62,198 bases of DNA, from the NCBI GenBank assembly GCA_030141605.1, contig JAQGDQ010001107.1, positions 1 to 62,198 of the forward strand. Direction: 5' to 3'. The DNA comes from Tubiluchus corallicola (Eukaryota; Priapulida; Priapulimorpha; Priapulimorphida; Tubiluchidae). Of the stretch, positions 11,987-24,198 are shown one piece after another. Under the pieces are notes generated by a model. The model was not told the DNA's origin. It searched no databases and worked only from the letters and a program-made list of their open reading frames with translations. Position 1 is the stretch's first letter, and each line of letters begins with the position of its first letter. A program made the translations under genes and the position numbers.

Positions 11987-12254
11987 CCCTTTCAGTCCCA
12001 AGTATTTAAGACATTTAGTATGCATGCTATGCTGATCTGTACAAAGTCGTCTCTAAACTACTGTACCTTGCACAGTTTTTTGTGCTATGTAGATTTTCTA
12101 GTTTGCCATTTTATCACCATTTTTATTCTGTTTGTTATTGGCTTAAATCAAAATAACTCTTAACAGATCAAATAACTGCCAATTTTAAAATTTTATTAAT
12201 GTTAAAAGCAGAAAATATTCTCGTATCCCACGGGATACAACGGGTATGAAAGGG
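11987..12254 (-). mobile_element. piggyBac-type MITE, copy B (268 bp, internally deleted)
   Basis: Reverse-orientation copy of the 459-bp element at 4228-4686. It is flanked by TTAA at 11983-11986 and 12255-12258 and lacks about 190 bp next to one end. The deletion joins the CTTAAATACT part directly to the TGGGACTGAAAGGG terminus. Confidence 0.85.
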
Positions 12255-12258
12255 TTAA

Positions 12259-13287
12259 CTAGAAACTATTAGTATCAATTGTATCTTTAGTCACGTGATC
12301 CATGGTATTACCGAGTTAGAATTTAGTTACTTTCTCATCTGCTTTTCTATTTTCTTTGGTTTTTATACACAGAAATCTTAGCAAACTGCACCTGTCCCTA
12401 GCTTTCCTCCCACACAGCGCGTCTTACACACATACGCCTACTTTCAAAGAAAAAAAATCTCGATAATAAGGCCTCGTTGCGCATTAATTTAATGCGTCCC
12501 TATTGTGTTGCTATAGCTGGCCTAATTTCCCCCCCTACAATACGATAATATGTTTATAAAGCGATTGATAGTTGTGAAGATTGTTGATGCATTCTTATCT
12601 AACGATGCCTATTAACTGGGTCAGTTAAATTACACTTGATTACAACGCCAAGGTGTTTTGATGCCTCAAGCTGGAAATGTTTGAAATTATCTGATCATCT
12701 CACAGCTACACGCAAAATCTACAAAGACTTGCTTTTATATTTTAACGTGTTTTTTATTTTTTCTCTTAATTCTTGTGAACTTAGTCACCAGCTAACTAAT
12801 AAGCCTGTTAGTCAGTTTTCTTCTTTTGTCTATTTAATTTGGATGGGTGTGGAAGGACTGAAGCCTATCCCATTGTCAATCATAATGCTACTGTATAGGC
12901 CTTTGAAATTAAATAGGTGGAAAGCAGCCGCAATTAGGCTCATGCACAACTTTAGTCGGTGATGTTAACAACATGAACATGAACATGAACATTAACAACA
13001 TGAACAATGCTGCAAATGAAAACGTCTAAAGACAGGTTTATAACTGGTCACTCCTTCATTTACTGATCAGATTCAATGCTGTATTTGTTCGCTTTTCCTT
13101 TTTCTGGTGTATCTGTTTATTGTGCTTTTCCTTTTGCTCATGTAGTCGTGTGTTTTGTCGTCTCTTTTCACTCATTCATTTACGTTCATTTACGTTCATT
13201 TACGTTCATTTACGTTCAGTCTTTTTTGCTGTTTATTTGTTACTGGTTGTCTTTATTTACTTACTTATTAATTTGATGGTTTGACTG
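12259..13287. other. Intergenic, nothing recognised
   Basis: Contains a short AACATG run near 12970-13005 and a four-fold ACGTTCATTT repeat near 13181-13220. An open frame at 12636-12962 is not recognisable as a gene. Confidence 0.4.
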
Positions 13288-13500
13288 CCTGTTACATTGT
13301 TTGTTTGTTTATTTGGTTGTTTGTTTGTTTGTTTGTTTGTTTGTTTGTTTGTTTGTTTGTTTGTTTGTTTGTTTGTTTGTTTGTTTGTTTGTTTGTTTGT
13401 TTGTTTGTGTGTGTATGTATGTATGTATGTATGTATGTTTGTTTGTTCGTTTGTTTGTTTGTCTGCTTGTTTGTTTGTTTGTTTGCTTGCATCCTCGTCC
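13288..13500. repeat. TTTG / GTAT tetranucleotide microsatellite
   Basis: Long TTTG array interrupted by a GTAT run at about 13412-13437. Phe/Val/Cys-Leu open frames on one strand and Asn-Lys-Gln-Thr frames on the other are artefacts. Confidence 0.95.
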
Positions 13501-14548
13501 GTTTTTTCTGTTTGCTTTCTTGCACGGTTATTTTCTTGCTCATTCGTTTACTTATTTCTTTGTCCGTCAACTCACTCATTCCTTATTTCCTTCATTTGTT
13601 TGTTTTCTTGTTCGCTCATTTTCTTGCTTGTTTTTTCTTTCCTCCGTTTTTTCATTCTTTTAGTTAAAATTTATGTGAACCAGTGACGTAATGTTAAGAA
13701 ATTTGTGAGAAATTTGTGTTACTGGTTTGCGATGCAATTTTATAAACAAATCTGTTTATCCACTTTTTATATTGTGACGTCACGCTAGAACCACTGCCCT
13801 TTCTAAATGTTTACGATAAAACGGATTCTACGACAACGCTAAATGACGTTCTAAATACCATATTCACGAAATGGATTCACCACGACAATAATATAAGGCG
13901 TGAAACGACTCATATAGGCAGTTGGACGGGGAAACTTAATAAGCGTATAACTCAATGCTTCGCATTCCTGACTAGTTCGTCTCCGCATTACACAGAAGGG
14001 TCAAGAATGCGGCGGTCATCCTTGGCCCTCCGCCTTGCAGCTAAAGACGATTATTATAACAATAAAGTAATTATATGATGAAAGTAAATATGATAATCTA
14101 TAGACAGCAAAGCAAAGCACAGATCAATCCGCGGAACTCTTTCAAGTTATTTACACTGAGAATAAGTTACACGGTTCTCTTTGTTGTGGATAATAAGAAA
14201 GTTCTTTCCCGGCAAAGCAATCATTTAGAACATATTAGGTTTTGGTTTGTTGCTAGTGGGAGAATGGGGTAAAAAAGTTGACTTTATAATTGGAACGGTT
14301 GTGTTGCTGTAAGTTTGAAAAACACGAGGAACTAATTATGCGGAAAGAAGCTAATTAGACGGTGACGTCACGGCTTTTTTTGTTAGGTAAATCGGTAGTT
14401 TATTTTCAAGACTAAGTTGATGACCATGTTTATAAACTAAAGCTGCGTTCATACCAGCAGAACTGCAACACAAGAGTGCGTTAACCGCAAGCTTCCTGTT
14501 TCCCAACCTCATGAAATTTAGTTGAAATCAGACATACAGATAAAGTCA
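13501..14548. other. Intergenic, nothing recognised
   Basis: Includes isolated TGACGTCA motifs (near 13775 and 14363). No gene is recognised. Confidence 0.4.
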
Positions 14549-15350
14549 CCTACCTACCTACTTACCAACCTACCTACCTACCTGCCTAACTACCTACCTA
14601 CCTACCTACCTACCTACCTACCTACCTAACTACCTACTTACCTACCTACCTACCTACCTACCTACCTACCTACCTACCTACCTACCTACCTACCTACCTA
14701 CCTACCTACCTACTTACCTACCTACCTACCTACCTACCTACCTACCTACCTACCTACCTACCTACCTACCTACTTACCTACCTACCTACCTACCTACCTA
14801 CCTACCTACCTACCTACCTACCTACCTACCTACCTACCTACTTAATTACTTACCTACCCAACTACCTACCTACCCAACTACCTACCTACCTAACTACCTA
14901 CTGACGTGCCAACCTGCCTACTTACCTACCTACCTACTTACCTACCTACCTACCTACCTACCTACCTACCTACCTACCTACCTACCTACCTACCTACCTA
15001 CCTACCTACCTACTTACCTACCTATCTACCTACCTATCTACCTACCTACCTACCTACCTACCTACCTACGTATCTACCTAATTACCTACCTACCTACCTA
15101 CTACCTACCTACTTACCTACCTACTACCTACCTACCTACCTAATTACCTACCTACCTACCTACCTACTTACCTACCTACCTACCTACCTACCTACCTACC
15201 TACCTACCTACCTACCTACCTACCTACCTACCTACCTACCTACCTACCTACCTACCTACCTTCCTACCTACCTACTTAATTACTTACCTACCCAACTACC
15301 TACCTACCTAACTACCTACTGACGTGCCAACCTGCCTACTTACTTACCTC
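14549..15350. repeat. TACC tetranucleotide array with about 432-bp higher-order repeat
   Basis: Nearly pure TACC array. The diverged block from TTAATTACTTACC through CTGACGTGCCAACCTGCC occurs at about 14842-14920 and again at about 15274-15340, so the array includes a large internal duplication. Confidence 0.95.
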
Positions 15351-16034
15351 TCAACTTCCCTACCTATTCAGTTTTAAAAGATGCGTCACAGAACTCACTT
15401 GTTATAGCAGTTTGTAGACCTTTGTTTAAAATTATATAATCTGCTAGTAACATAATAATAATTTCGAACTAATTATTTTGACTTTTTAGTATATGTATAA
15501 ATGACAAATATCTAAATGTATTTAATACGTAAATTAAGTAAATTACTACGTCATTTTAACTCGTTTTTAAGTCAATGTTACATTCGATTTTGCCAGTTTT
15601 GGAATTTGAGTGCCGCTTGAGAAATTCTTGTCTGGTGAAATGATAAAAGCTGAAAACCAACCCTCGAGCAAAAACAAAATGGTTGAAAGTAACTCTTTAT
15701 GTACCTATCAGTTTGATTATAGTGAAGAGACGAGGTAGACAATAATTAAATAAGATGATACTTTATTAGACTTGGTATGAGAGATATAGATAAAGCATTC
15801 ATCTGCACCTGTTACAATACGTTCTACATGGTACAACTTAGGAATCAGGAATTAGTGTTAGAAGTATTGAAAAGTGGTAGTATTTCAATTAAAGGGTATT
15901 AGTTTTATGACAAGACACCTTTTTTAAAAGGTTTAGTAAAATGTTGTACAAAGCTGAGAATCGAGAGAAATTTTTGCTTCATTCATTTGTAATTTGAGTT
16001 TAATTAATTGTAATTTATTCATTTATTTTCCTAC
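15351..16034. other. Intergenic, nothing recognised
   Basis: AT-rich sequence with no supported gene. Confidence 0.4.
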
Positions 16035-16174
16035 CTCAATCGTTTATTCACTCATGTAGTTATCTTTCTCTCTTTTTCCTTTCTTTTTCTTTCTTTTTTG
16101 TCCTTTTTCCTTTCTTTCTTTTTTCTGTTTTTGTTCATTCATTCATTTATTCGTTCGGTTATTCATTCATTCAT

Positions 16175-16238
<64 letters not shown>

Positions 16239-16255
16239 TCCTTTTTTCTTCCTTT
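16035..16255. repeat. CTTT / ATTC microsatellite
   Basis: Pyrimidine-rich sequence with a clean CTTT run at about 16175-16240 and a short ATTC run before it. Confidence 0.9.
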
Positions 16256-17007
16256 TTTCATTTATTTGTTTACAGTTTTATTTTATTTGTTGGTTTTTGC
16301 ATATTTATTCAATCGAGTGGTTTTTGTGTTTGTTCGTTTGTCCGTTCTTTCGTCTATGTAAACGCAGTTTGTTCATTCATTTATTATTTTATTTATTTAT
16401 TATTTATATATCATTTATTTTTATCATTTTTATTATTTATTTATTGATTATTGCATTTATTTTTGACTATAAATATGCATAATACCGTTAAATATCGTGC
16501 ACATATTTAAATGAAAAGCCGTCTGTAAAGTTAGAGACTCATTTCAACGTTTGCGAAAATAATTAACTGCAATGTAATTACTCCTGTAATTAGTGAAATC
16601 ACTTCAAAGCCCCCATTTTAGTTGCACGTTCTTCCACCAATGACGTCATCCATCGACGGTAGAAAAGCGGCACTCTGTCATTGTCGTGCGCCGCTCATGG
16701 AGCTTTACAATAAAGTAAATTTCATCGTAAAATGACTTACGTATAGCGTAAAAACAATAATTAGCCAGGTCAATAAAGAAGAGAAATGTAAAGTGTATCA
16801 TATTCAATAATAAATCACAGTTTTTAAGCCTGTACGGTGCGTCAAAACATGTTAAGAATTTGCACATTTTAAGCCATAGTTGTTGTATATATAGTAAGAG
16901 GCCAATTTTTCTATTACAACGCGTTTTGTCCCAAGATTAGAACAATCTTTCTTCACTCTTAAACCTACAATATGCTGTTCCTCGTGATTTTTTATGATTC
17001 TTATTAA
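16256..17007. other. Intergenic, nothing recognised
   Basis: AT-rich flank of the 26-bp array, with one TGACGTCA near 16640. It has no clear similarity to the other flank of the related array in the long inverted repeat. Confidence 0.4.
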
Positions 17008-17966
17008 TGTACACTGGGATAGCAATGCAGTGATGCACACTGGGATAGCAATGCAGTGATGCACACTGGGATAGCAATGCAGTGATGCACACTGGGATAG
17101 CAATGCAGTGATGCACACTGGGATAGCAATGCAGTGATGCACACTGGGATAGCAATGCAATGATGCACACTGGGATAGCAATGCAGTGATGCACACTGGG
17201 ATAGCAATGCAATGATGCACACTGGGATAGCAATGCAGTGATGCACACTGGGATAGCAATGCAGTGACGCACACTGGGATAGCAATGCAGTGACGCACAC
17301 TGGGATAGCAATGCAGTGATGCACACTGGGATAGCAATGCAGTGATGCACACTGGGATAGCAATGCAGTGATGCACACTGGGCTGGCAATGCAGTGATGC
17401 ACACTGGGATAGCAATGCAGTGATGCACACTGGGATAGCAATGCAGTGATGCACACTGGGATGGCAATGCAGTGATGCACACTGGGATGGCAATGCAGTG
17501 ATGCACACTGGGATAGCAATGCAGTGATGCACACTGGGATAGCAAGGCAGTGATGCACACTGGGATGGCAATGCGGTGATGCACACTGGGATGGCAATGC
17601 AGTGACGCACACTGGGATAGCAATGCAGTGATGCACACTGGGATAGCAATGCAGTGATGCACACTGGGATAGCAATGTAGTGATGCACACTGGGATAGCA
17701 ATGCAGTGATGCACACTGGGATAGCAATGCAGTGATGCACACTGGGATAGCAATGTAGTGATGCACACTGGGATAGCAATGCAGTGATGCACACTGGGAT
17801 AGCAAGGCAGTGATGCACACTGGGATAGCAATGTAGTGATGCACACTGGGATAGCAATGTAGTGATGCACACTGGGATAGCAATGCAGTGATGCACACTG
17901 GGATAGCAATGCAGTGATGCACACTGGGATAGCAATGCAGTGATGCACACTGGGATAGCAATGCAT
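17008..17966. repeat. 26-bp minisatellite related to the 18-bp foldback array
   Basis: About 37 copies of a 26-bp unit: the 18-bp foldback unit (ACACTGGGATAGCAATGC) plus eight bases (AGTGATGC). Because 26 is not a multiple of 3 and the repeat lacks stops, all three minus-strand frames stay open over 320 codons. That explains the long apparent proteins. Confidence 0.95.
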
Positions 17967-18125
17967 TTTTACCAGTTGGCGCGAATATTTTAAATTGTTA
18001 AGAAGTTTCTTTTCCGATTACGTAAGTCTGTCAAAAAGTTAAGCGTGATGCAAAACAATATAATTTTGTATAGAAATTTTTCAAGGCATATTTTAAAATT
18101 CCTTTTCTTCACGTGTAAAATTAGA
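17967..18125. mobile_element. Diverged copy of the foldback-element arm
   Basis: The flank after the 26-bp array resembles the flank after the 18-bp array at 5747-5875. Both have, in order, a GTTAAGAA/ATTAAGAA stretch, TTCTTTTC, GTTAGCGTGATG/GTTAAGCGTGATGC, AATTTTGTRYRGA and a TTTTAAAA(T)TCCTTTTCTTC-like segment. The minisatellite therefore travels with an element rather than arising independently. Confidence 0.65.
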
Positions 18126-18654
18126 ATTTATAGGTCAAATTCGAGCATAAACTTACTTATTTATGCAGAAAAGATTTTGCTATTTCTGGTTGAAAATTAT
18201 CTAAAGTTTGTATCATAAACGAATTCCTGTCGAGTGCGCCTAACCGCCCAGATTTCTTAGTGAAGTTTATACAACGATCAGCTTGTACCAGCTTTCAGTA
18301 TTACATCTGTCCGTTAGCTTACAGCCATAATGATTTCACGCTTGTCTTAACCATCAAGCTTACTGTCGCCATCAGTTATGTGGCTCAGATTTAAGCAGTT
18401 TAACACATTACACCTGGCAAAATAACCCTTTGTCTGCTCACAATGAACACAACCTAACTCAGGTAATAACAAGCTGTTCAGTGAAAATGCTTAGACAAAA
18501 ACGACTAAATGCTGAAATGAGTTTCAAAGATTTGCTGTCGGTTTAAGTTAAGATCCATTTTGGTAAATAAGCGCCCCTTGACCTTCGAGAAAACACAACC
18601 CTTTGGCAACGTATTGAGACAGATTGACGGGCATCAGAAGTGCTATTCCTAAAA
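18126..18654. other. Intergenic, nothing recognised
   Basis: No supported gene or repeat. Confidence 0.4.
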
Positions 18655-19165
18655 ACCCGCGAAAAGGAAAGGAAAGAAGAGAAGAGGAGAGAAGAGAAGA
18701 GAAGAGAGAACAAGAGAAGAGAAGAGAAGCGAAGAGAAGAAAATAGAAGAGGTGAGAAGAGAAGAGAAGAGAAGAGAAGAGAAGAGAAGAGAAGAGAAGA
18801 GAAGAGAAGAGAAGAGAAGAGAAGAGAAGAGAAGAGAAGAGAAGAGAAGAGAAGAGAAGAGAAGAGAAGAGAAGAGACGAGAAGAGAAGAGAAGCGAAGC
18901 GAATAGAAGAGACGAGAAGAGAAGAGAAGAGAAGAGAAGAAAAGAGAAGCGAAGAGAAGAAAATAGAATAGAAGAGACGAGACGAGAAGAGAAGAGAAGA
19001 GAAGAGAAGAGAAGAGAAGAGAAGAGAAGAGAAGAGAAGAGAAGAGAAGAGAAGAGAAGAGAAGAGAAGAGAAGAGAAGTGAAGAGAAGAAAATAGAAGA
19101 GAAGAGACAAGAAGAGAAAAGAAGAGAAGAGAAGAGAAAAAGAGAAGAGAAGAGAAGACAAAAGA
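18655..19165. repeat. AGAAG pentanucleotide microsatellite
   Basis: About 500 bp of AGAAG/GAGAA repeats with a few variant blocks. Leu-Phe-Ser (minus) and Arg-Glu-Lys (plus) open frames come from the repeat. Confidence 0.95.
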
Positions 19166-19570
19166 AGAGAATTATGCATCGGTATGTAGTTTTGCTAGAG
19201 TTCCGTTCATTCTTACTTGCATTTTGGTTCAGTAACTGATATTGTGGGCAGAGCTTTACTAAAAACAAAAATAACACGCCAAAATTTAAATAACATTCGT
19301 ACGTGAGCTCTATACAAGCATGCAAAGTGGAAGCAGCAGTCGAGTGATTGGCCAACAAATGTAGTGCAAACATTTTTTGGTCTGGTGCCAAATTGCCTTT
19401 TTGAATAAAATGCCACCACCACTACAGTGTACAGTGTTCGCGGTATTTTTACAAATATTAATTTTTGCAAATTATGAAGAACGAAAAACTACTAATTCAC
19501 AAAAAAACTAAAAAAAGAGAGCGTTTTTTATGGGCTGCACGACCCACATGGCAAGTGCCCAACGGTTTGG

Positions 19571-19748
19571 AACCAAATGTATGCAACACCTTACCACCCA
19601 ATGTATGCAACACTTTGCCACCAAATGTATGCAACACTTTGCCACCAAATGTATGAAACACTTTTGCCACCCAATGTATGCAACACCTTACCACCCAGTG
19701 TATGCAACACTTTGGAACCAAATGTATGCGTCACCGTGCCACCCAATA
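19571..19748. repeat. 24-25 bp minisatellite, about 7 copies
   Basis: Unit of the type CCAATGTATGCAACACTTTG plus CCAC, with variable linkers. Confidence 0.85.
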
Positions 19749-20513
19749 ATCTATAATTCCAAAACAGTAAACGGTAAACCTTATATTAATTATTATCATA
19801 GAGCAGCATTGTAATTATAATGCATGTTGTTAACAATGGCTTAAGCTTATTTTAAACATGACCCCCTCCCCTCCCCTTCCGGTGCAGACAGGGCTACCCA
19901 ACCCATACAGGAGGTCCTCCACGTGGTAGGGTACATCGCCAAACACCAGCATGCAACCAAACGTAATCCGACCAGCTTCCTAATCCCCATGGTAATTCAA
20001 CTAGCTCAGCGTGTCCCATCCTGCTGTGTTTTCTTTCCAAATAAACTCGCCAAATCTTCACTGAATGTAAAAAGTCAACGAATGGAATTTAATAATTCAA
20101 CAAAACTTTCGTTCTGCTTGTTTCCATTCCAGTTCGTAGCTTGCTGATTTGTTTACGTAAACCCGCAATTAGAAAATCGTAGTAGACATAGGTATATCTA
20201 TGACCTGCCAATCATAGATATGAACCAGAGAACCATGGGTGGCATTCTGTATTTTTAAGTAATCTTCGATTAAACAAATTCACCCACGGATACGCTGCTT
20301 TGCCACTGTTTAGCAAAAACAAAGATCAATATTTATTTTCATTTTTGCACCTGTATCAAAAATATTTCTTTACAGCCGGACCCTAAAAAGTAAACATTGC
20401 AACTGTTTTTGTAGCATTTCACAGCCAGTAACTTTAATGCAGTCTACATATACCATAATGATCTAGTTTTGAAATTATTATTTTAATAGCCCTCGTTTCT
20501 TATAAGTCATAAG
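19749..20513. other. Intergenic, nothing recognised
   Basis: No supported gene. Confidence 0.4.
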
Positions 20514-20636
20514 TCATTTATTTCACATTACACATTTACAATAGTTTCATGTACAATATCTAGTGAAAGGGCCTACAATGAACATAATACAAATAAGAAA
20601 TACTGCACAGGAAAAGCCTCAAACACTGCTCAATGT
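20514..20636 (-). mobile_element. Dispersed repeat: 3' tail of a non-LTR element, copy 1
   Basis: Reverse complement of 59598-59722, about 90% identical by eye. Read on the minus strand it ends in a TGAAATAAATGACT-like terminus. The plus-strand copy at 59598 is followed by a short AATTG repeat tail, typical of CR1/L2-like retrotransposon 3' ends. The class is inferred. Confidence 0.6.
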
Positions 20637-21620
20637 GACAACAAATAACTTTACTTATGTCACTATGATTTTTCACTATGACTAAATTCTGGGCTGTTCT
20701 ATTTCATTAGCTTAACTTTTATACGCTAAATGTTTTGGGAGATTTTATGGTAATTGTCTTACTTAATTATAACTCATTTGACTATAGCAAAACGCCCAGC
20801 TGCACAATAGTTCATGTTTTTCACGAAAAGTACATTACGTGACAATAAGAAATTCAAAAGTAATGTTTGTTGTTATTTCCAATGTTACATAATCTATACA
20901 CACTCAAATTTAGCAATCTCAGATTTGCATTAAACGAACTTATCAAAGCGAATATTAAATTTATAAAATTTTGTAACCCATTTTTCGAGTTGTTTAAGTT
21001 TTACACATGAAAAATAATTTCAATAACTAAAAGCGCATATGATTTTTCTAGAAACAGTATGCCGTATATTAATTCTTTATTTGTCATTAAAATGTTTCAC
21101 TCATTATAATAAAATTGAGTAAGCCTCAGCGTAATGTTAAAATAACAACACTGTTTAAGACAAATGCGTCCAGTGCTGACTAAAAAACTAAAGTGCAAAA
21201 CTAAGGCCTAATTATATACAATAAATGAACATATTTACAAACACCATATTAAAATATTTTTACAAAACAATATTACAAAAGTACATTAATTTTACATGAC
21301 ATATTTTACACTATATATGCATTTGACATGACACAATTAACAGAAACATGCTTTACATTACATAAATTTCACTCATTACATTTACACTATTTATACAATG
21401 AGTGAAATTGAAACTTCTTTCACAGTATTAAAGTTATAATTACTTACAACAAAACTTATAGTTAAAGTTCTTTCTAAAAAGCGTGTTAAGCTGTTGAAAT
21501 GTTGACTAAGAACTCCCAAGGAAAAATCCCTGACTTTTCTTTAATCAGCTAATGAATGGTGTAAAAGTCAGATGTGAAATCCTATCAGATGACACGCAAG
21601 TTTTATTGATTTTTCTGCTT
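20637..21620. other. Intergenic, nothing recognised
   Basis: Strongly AT-rich with no supported feature. Confidence 0.4.
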
Positions 21621-21820
21621 AATTTCATTCAGTACAACAAAACAATTGTTCCTCACACCGGTGGCTGGCAAAGCCTCACGTCCATCAAATTTACTGTGGA
21701 TGGAGTTTTATTAAAAGCGAAATTTCATTCAGTACAACAAAACAATTGTTCCTCATACCGGTGGTTGGCAAAGCCTCACGTCCATCAAATTTATTGTGGA
21801 TGGAGTTTTATTAAAAGCGG
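21621..21820. repeat. 100-bp tandem duplication
   Basis: Two head-to-tail copies starting AATTTCATTCAGTACAAC at 21621 and 21721, with a few substitutions. Confidence 0.9.
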
Positions 21821-21924
21821 AATTTTTGGTCCAAACGAGGGAGTAAACTCGTGAAAACACGCAAGCTATCATGCCCGAGTGCTGTCTACTAAAGAAATTG
21901 ATTTATATTATTGATTCCTTCACT

Positions 21925-22050
21925 GCATTGACTTGCTTTACGTGAAAATTTAAATACAGTTTTCATGCATTGACTTGCTTTACGTGAAAATTTAAATACA
22001 GTTTTCATGCATTGACTTGCTGTACGTGAAATTTTAAATACAGTTTTCAT
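21925..22050. repeat. 42-bp tandem repeat, 3 copies
   Basis: Copies start with CATTGACTTGCT at 21925, 21967 and 22009. Confidence 0.9.
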
Positions 22051-22269
22051 ACATTGATTAGTGTGCAGATGTCATTAAAATCAGGTTTTTAGTGTTGCAA
22101 GAAGCAGAGTTAAATTGCTGGTTTTCAGCTGAACTTTCTACATGCTCTGCTAGTTGGTAGACAATAAGTTATTCAAACATGAGCCAATTTACAGATAACC
22201 AACAACAGTACAGCGACAGCTACAATGCCTAGATACAGTAGCTCTCAAATAATTATATATAAAATATTA

Positions 22270-22326
22270 TAGTATTTGAATTTGTGTAACGTCAACAACT
22301 TTCAAGTTTTGACTTCAATTTTGTGT
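22270..22326. repeat. Inverted-repeat partner of 23173-23232
   Basis: About 55 bp here, including GTAACGTCAACAACTTTCAA, are the reverse complement of sequence at the far side of the retrotransposon fragment, with only a few mismatches. Confidence 0.8.
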
Positions 22327-22385
22327 TTTATATATATATTTTAATACTATATACATATAGTACATATACTATACATATATATATA

Positions 22386-23200
22386 ATATATATGTATGAA
22401 TGAATTTATTCCACAGCAACTCAAACATACATATAAATTGATAACATTGAAAAAAAACTATGCGAGTTACTGTAAGGAGGGGGAAGGAGCATTTAGCTTT
22501 CGAGTCCTCCTCCAGATAAGTGAAACAATTGACAATTAACATTACATTTTCATCAGTTGTAACGTACATTAGAACAAAATAAGTTTTGTTAGTAACTTAA
22601 GATCAGGATGAGTAAAATTGTGAGTTAATTATACCGTTGTAGTAGGTAATTCTTTGATGCTTTTTTAAATTGATAAAGATTAAGAGTTTTCATTTCACGC
22701 GGAATTGATGACCATATATTAATAGCATTATATTTAGATGACTGTTTGATTATATTTGTTTTTGGAAGAGGGAGTACATATTTTCCGACTGAATATCTTG
22801 TGTAATGATCATGTTGATTTGAAACTGAACTAAAGTATGACTGAAAAGCTGGTGGAAGTTGTGAAATATGATACTGATACATGAAATGAAGACAATACAT
22901 GTCATGTATTTCTTTCACACTAAGAGTTTTAACAGACAAGTAAATTATATTTGTGGGATGGTATATTAGTTTGAGAATTTTGTTCTGTGTAAGTTGTAAA
23001 GCTTCCAGATTACTTTTATATACACCACCCCAAGACATGACGCCATATATTAGATATGTGTAGACTAAACTGTAATAGATTTTCATCAATGTTTCTCTAT
23101 TAACAAACTTGCGTAATTTATAGATGATTCCCAAGGTTGTTATTATTTTAGAGCTACTGTTTTTCAAATTTGACACAAAATTGAAGTCAAAACTTGGAAG
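22386..23200 (-). mobile_element. 5'-truncated non-LTR retrotransposon (reverse transcriptase C-terminus), copy 1
   Basis: A minus-strand frame of 183 aa (22625-23176) resembles the end of non-LTR reverse transcriptases: a YLIYGVMSWG-type motif followed by LTQNKILKLI, then the downstream region with INIWSSIPREMK. About 240 bp of 3' UTR follow, to a GAATGAATTTATTCC-like terminus. The N-terminal catalytic part is missing. A near-identical, shorter copy lies at 49770-50275 in akirin intron 2. A Jockey/CR1-like clade is inferred. Confidence 0.8.
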
Positions 23201-23232
23201 TTGTTGACGTTACACAAATTCAAACACTATAA
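23173..23232. repeat. Inverted-repeat partner of 22270-22326
   Basis: See 22270-22326. The part nearest the retrotransposon still reads in its protein frame (QLPSFDFNFVSNLK) before an upstream stop. Confidence 0.8.
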
Positions 23233-23725
23233 TGTGCAAGACCATGGCATTCACCAACTAATGACCAGTGATGCACGAACACGCCACGTAGTGTGCAGTC
23301 AATAAGCTATATGGAAAAACTCGCTCGATCACGCTGATCACCAGTTATCGTCTCAGCAGCACGAATGTTGGACCATTTACCTGCTGTCTAGCAAAATCAT
23401 GTTTTCTGTACAAACATGGCATTTGGATACAAGTTGCTATTGTTTGGTGTTTGAACGAACCTTTAACGCCCCAGCGAGACAGGCATTAAGCTTTAAATTC
23501 AATATTTTCGATTTTATACGTAATGTGGTTGCCATTATTTTCATTGCAGATTTAAATTTTCGCGACTTGTTGGATTCTGAAGCAATTTTCGGATTAATTC
23601 GCCTGGTTTAATGGAGTTTGCATTTATGAGAAAAGTAGTCCGTATAGATTTGGAAATTTTAAACAAGCAGCAAACTAGAGCTTATTCGGCTAAAATTAAT
23701 AGTTTTTTTTGTTGACGTTATAGCC

Positions 23726-24110
23726 CAGGGGTGTGCAAACTGCGGGCCACTTGCGGCCCACCGAGGGATCTTGTGCGTCCCGCGAAGAGGTTTGTCAACG
23801 TAATGAAAGTGCAGCCCACGCAATCCAGCTGAAGTCTGCACCAATATCGCAAAGATAGTGCGGGTAGTTTCTTCCTCTAGATCGGATGTCATTAACCCTT
23901 ACAAGACCGTTGTCACTTAATGTCACTGTCTGACATGACGAAATATATGGTTTTTAATATAAATTTTAATAACTTCTAGAACAGTTACTTGAGTGTAGTA
24001 GTGCAGTAGTGATGATGTGCACAAATCGGATGCAAAAAAAAATCGTTATTAGGTCCTACTGTACTTGGCTCCTTGACCAAACTGCATGTGGCCCGCAGAA
24101 ATGTTTAATG
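23726..24110 (+). mobile_element. hAT-type MITE, truncated copy
   Basis: Starts CAGGGGTGTGCAAACTGCGG and matches the complete element at 53565-54042 through most of its length, including the TCTAGATCGGATG block. It loses the right terminal repeat near 24110. Confidence 0.8.
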
Positions 24111-24198
24111 TCAGATAATCCAGCTAGACCTTCATGTAAAATCCAAATAACACACTGATAAAAACCCAAACTAGGAACTCAAAAACTGGGACAATGTG

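Noticed and set aside
13281-13686. Phe-Val-Cys-Leu frames of about 120-129 codons
   Set aside because: TTTG microsatellite plus low-complexity flank.
16852-17966. Three overlapping minus-strand open frames of 320-369 codons
   Set aside because: They are three readings of a 26-bp repeat without stop codons; periodicity of 26 residues equals three units. No conserved domain or start context.
18543-19391. 282-codon Leu-Phe-Ser frame
   Set aside because: Product of the AGAAG microsatellite.
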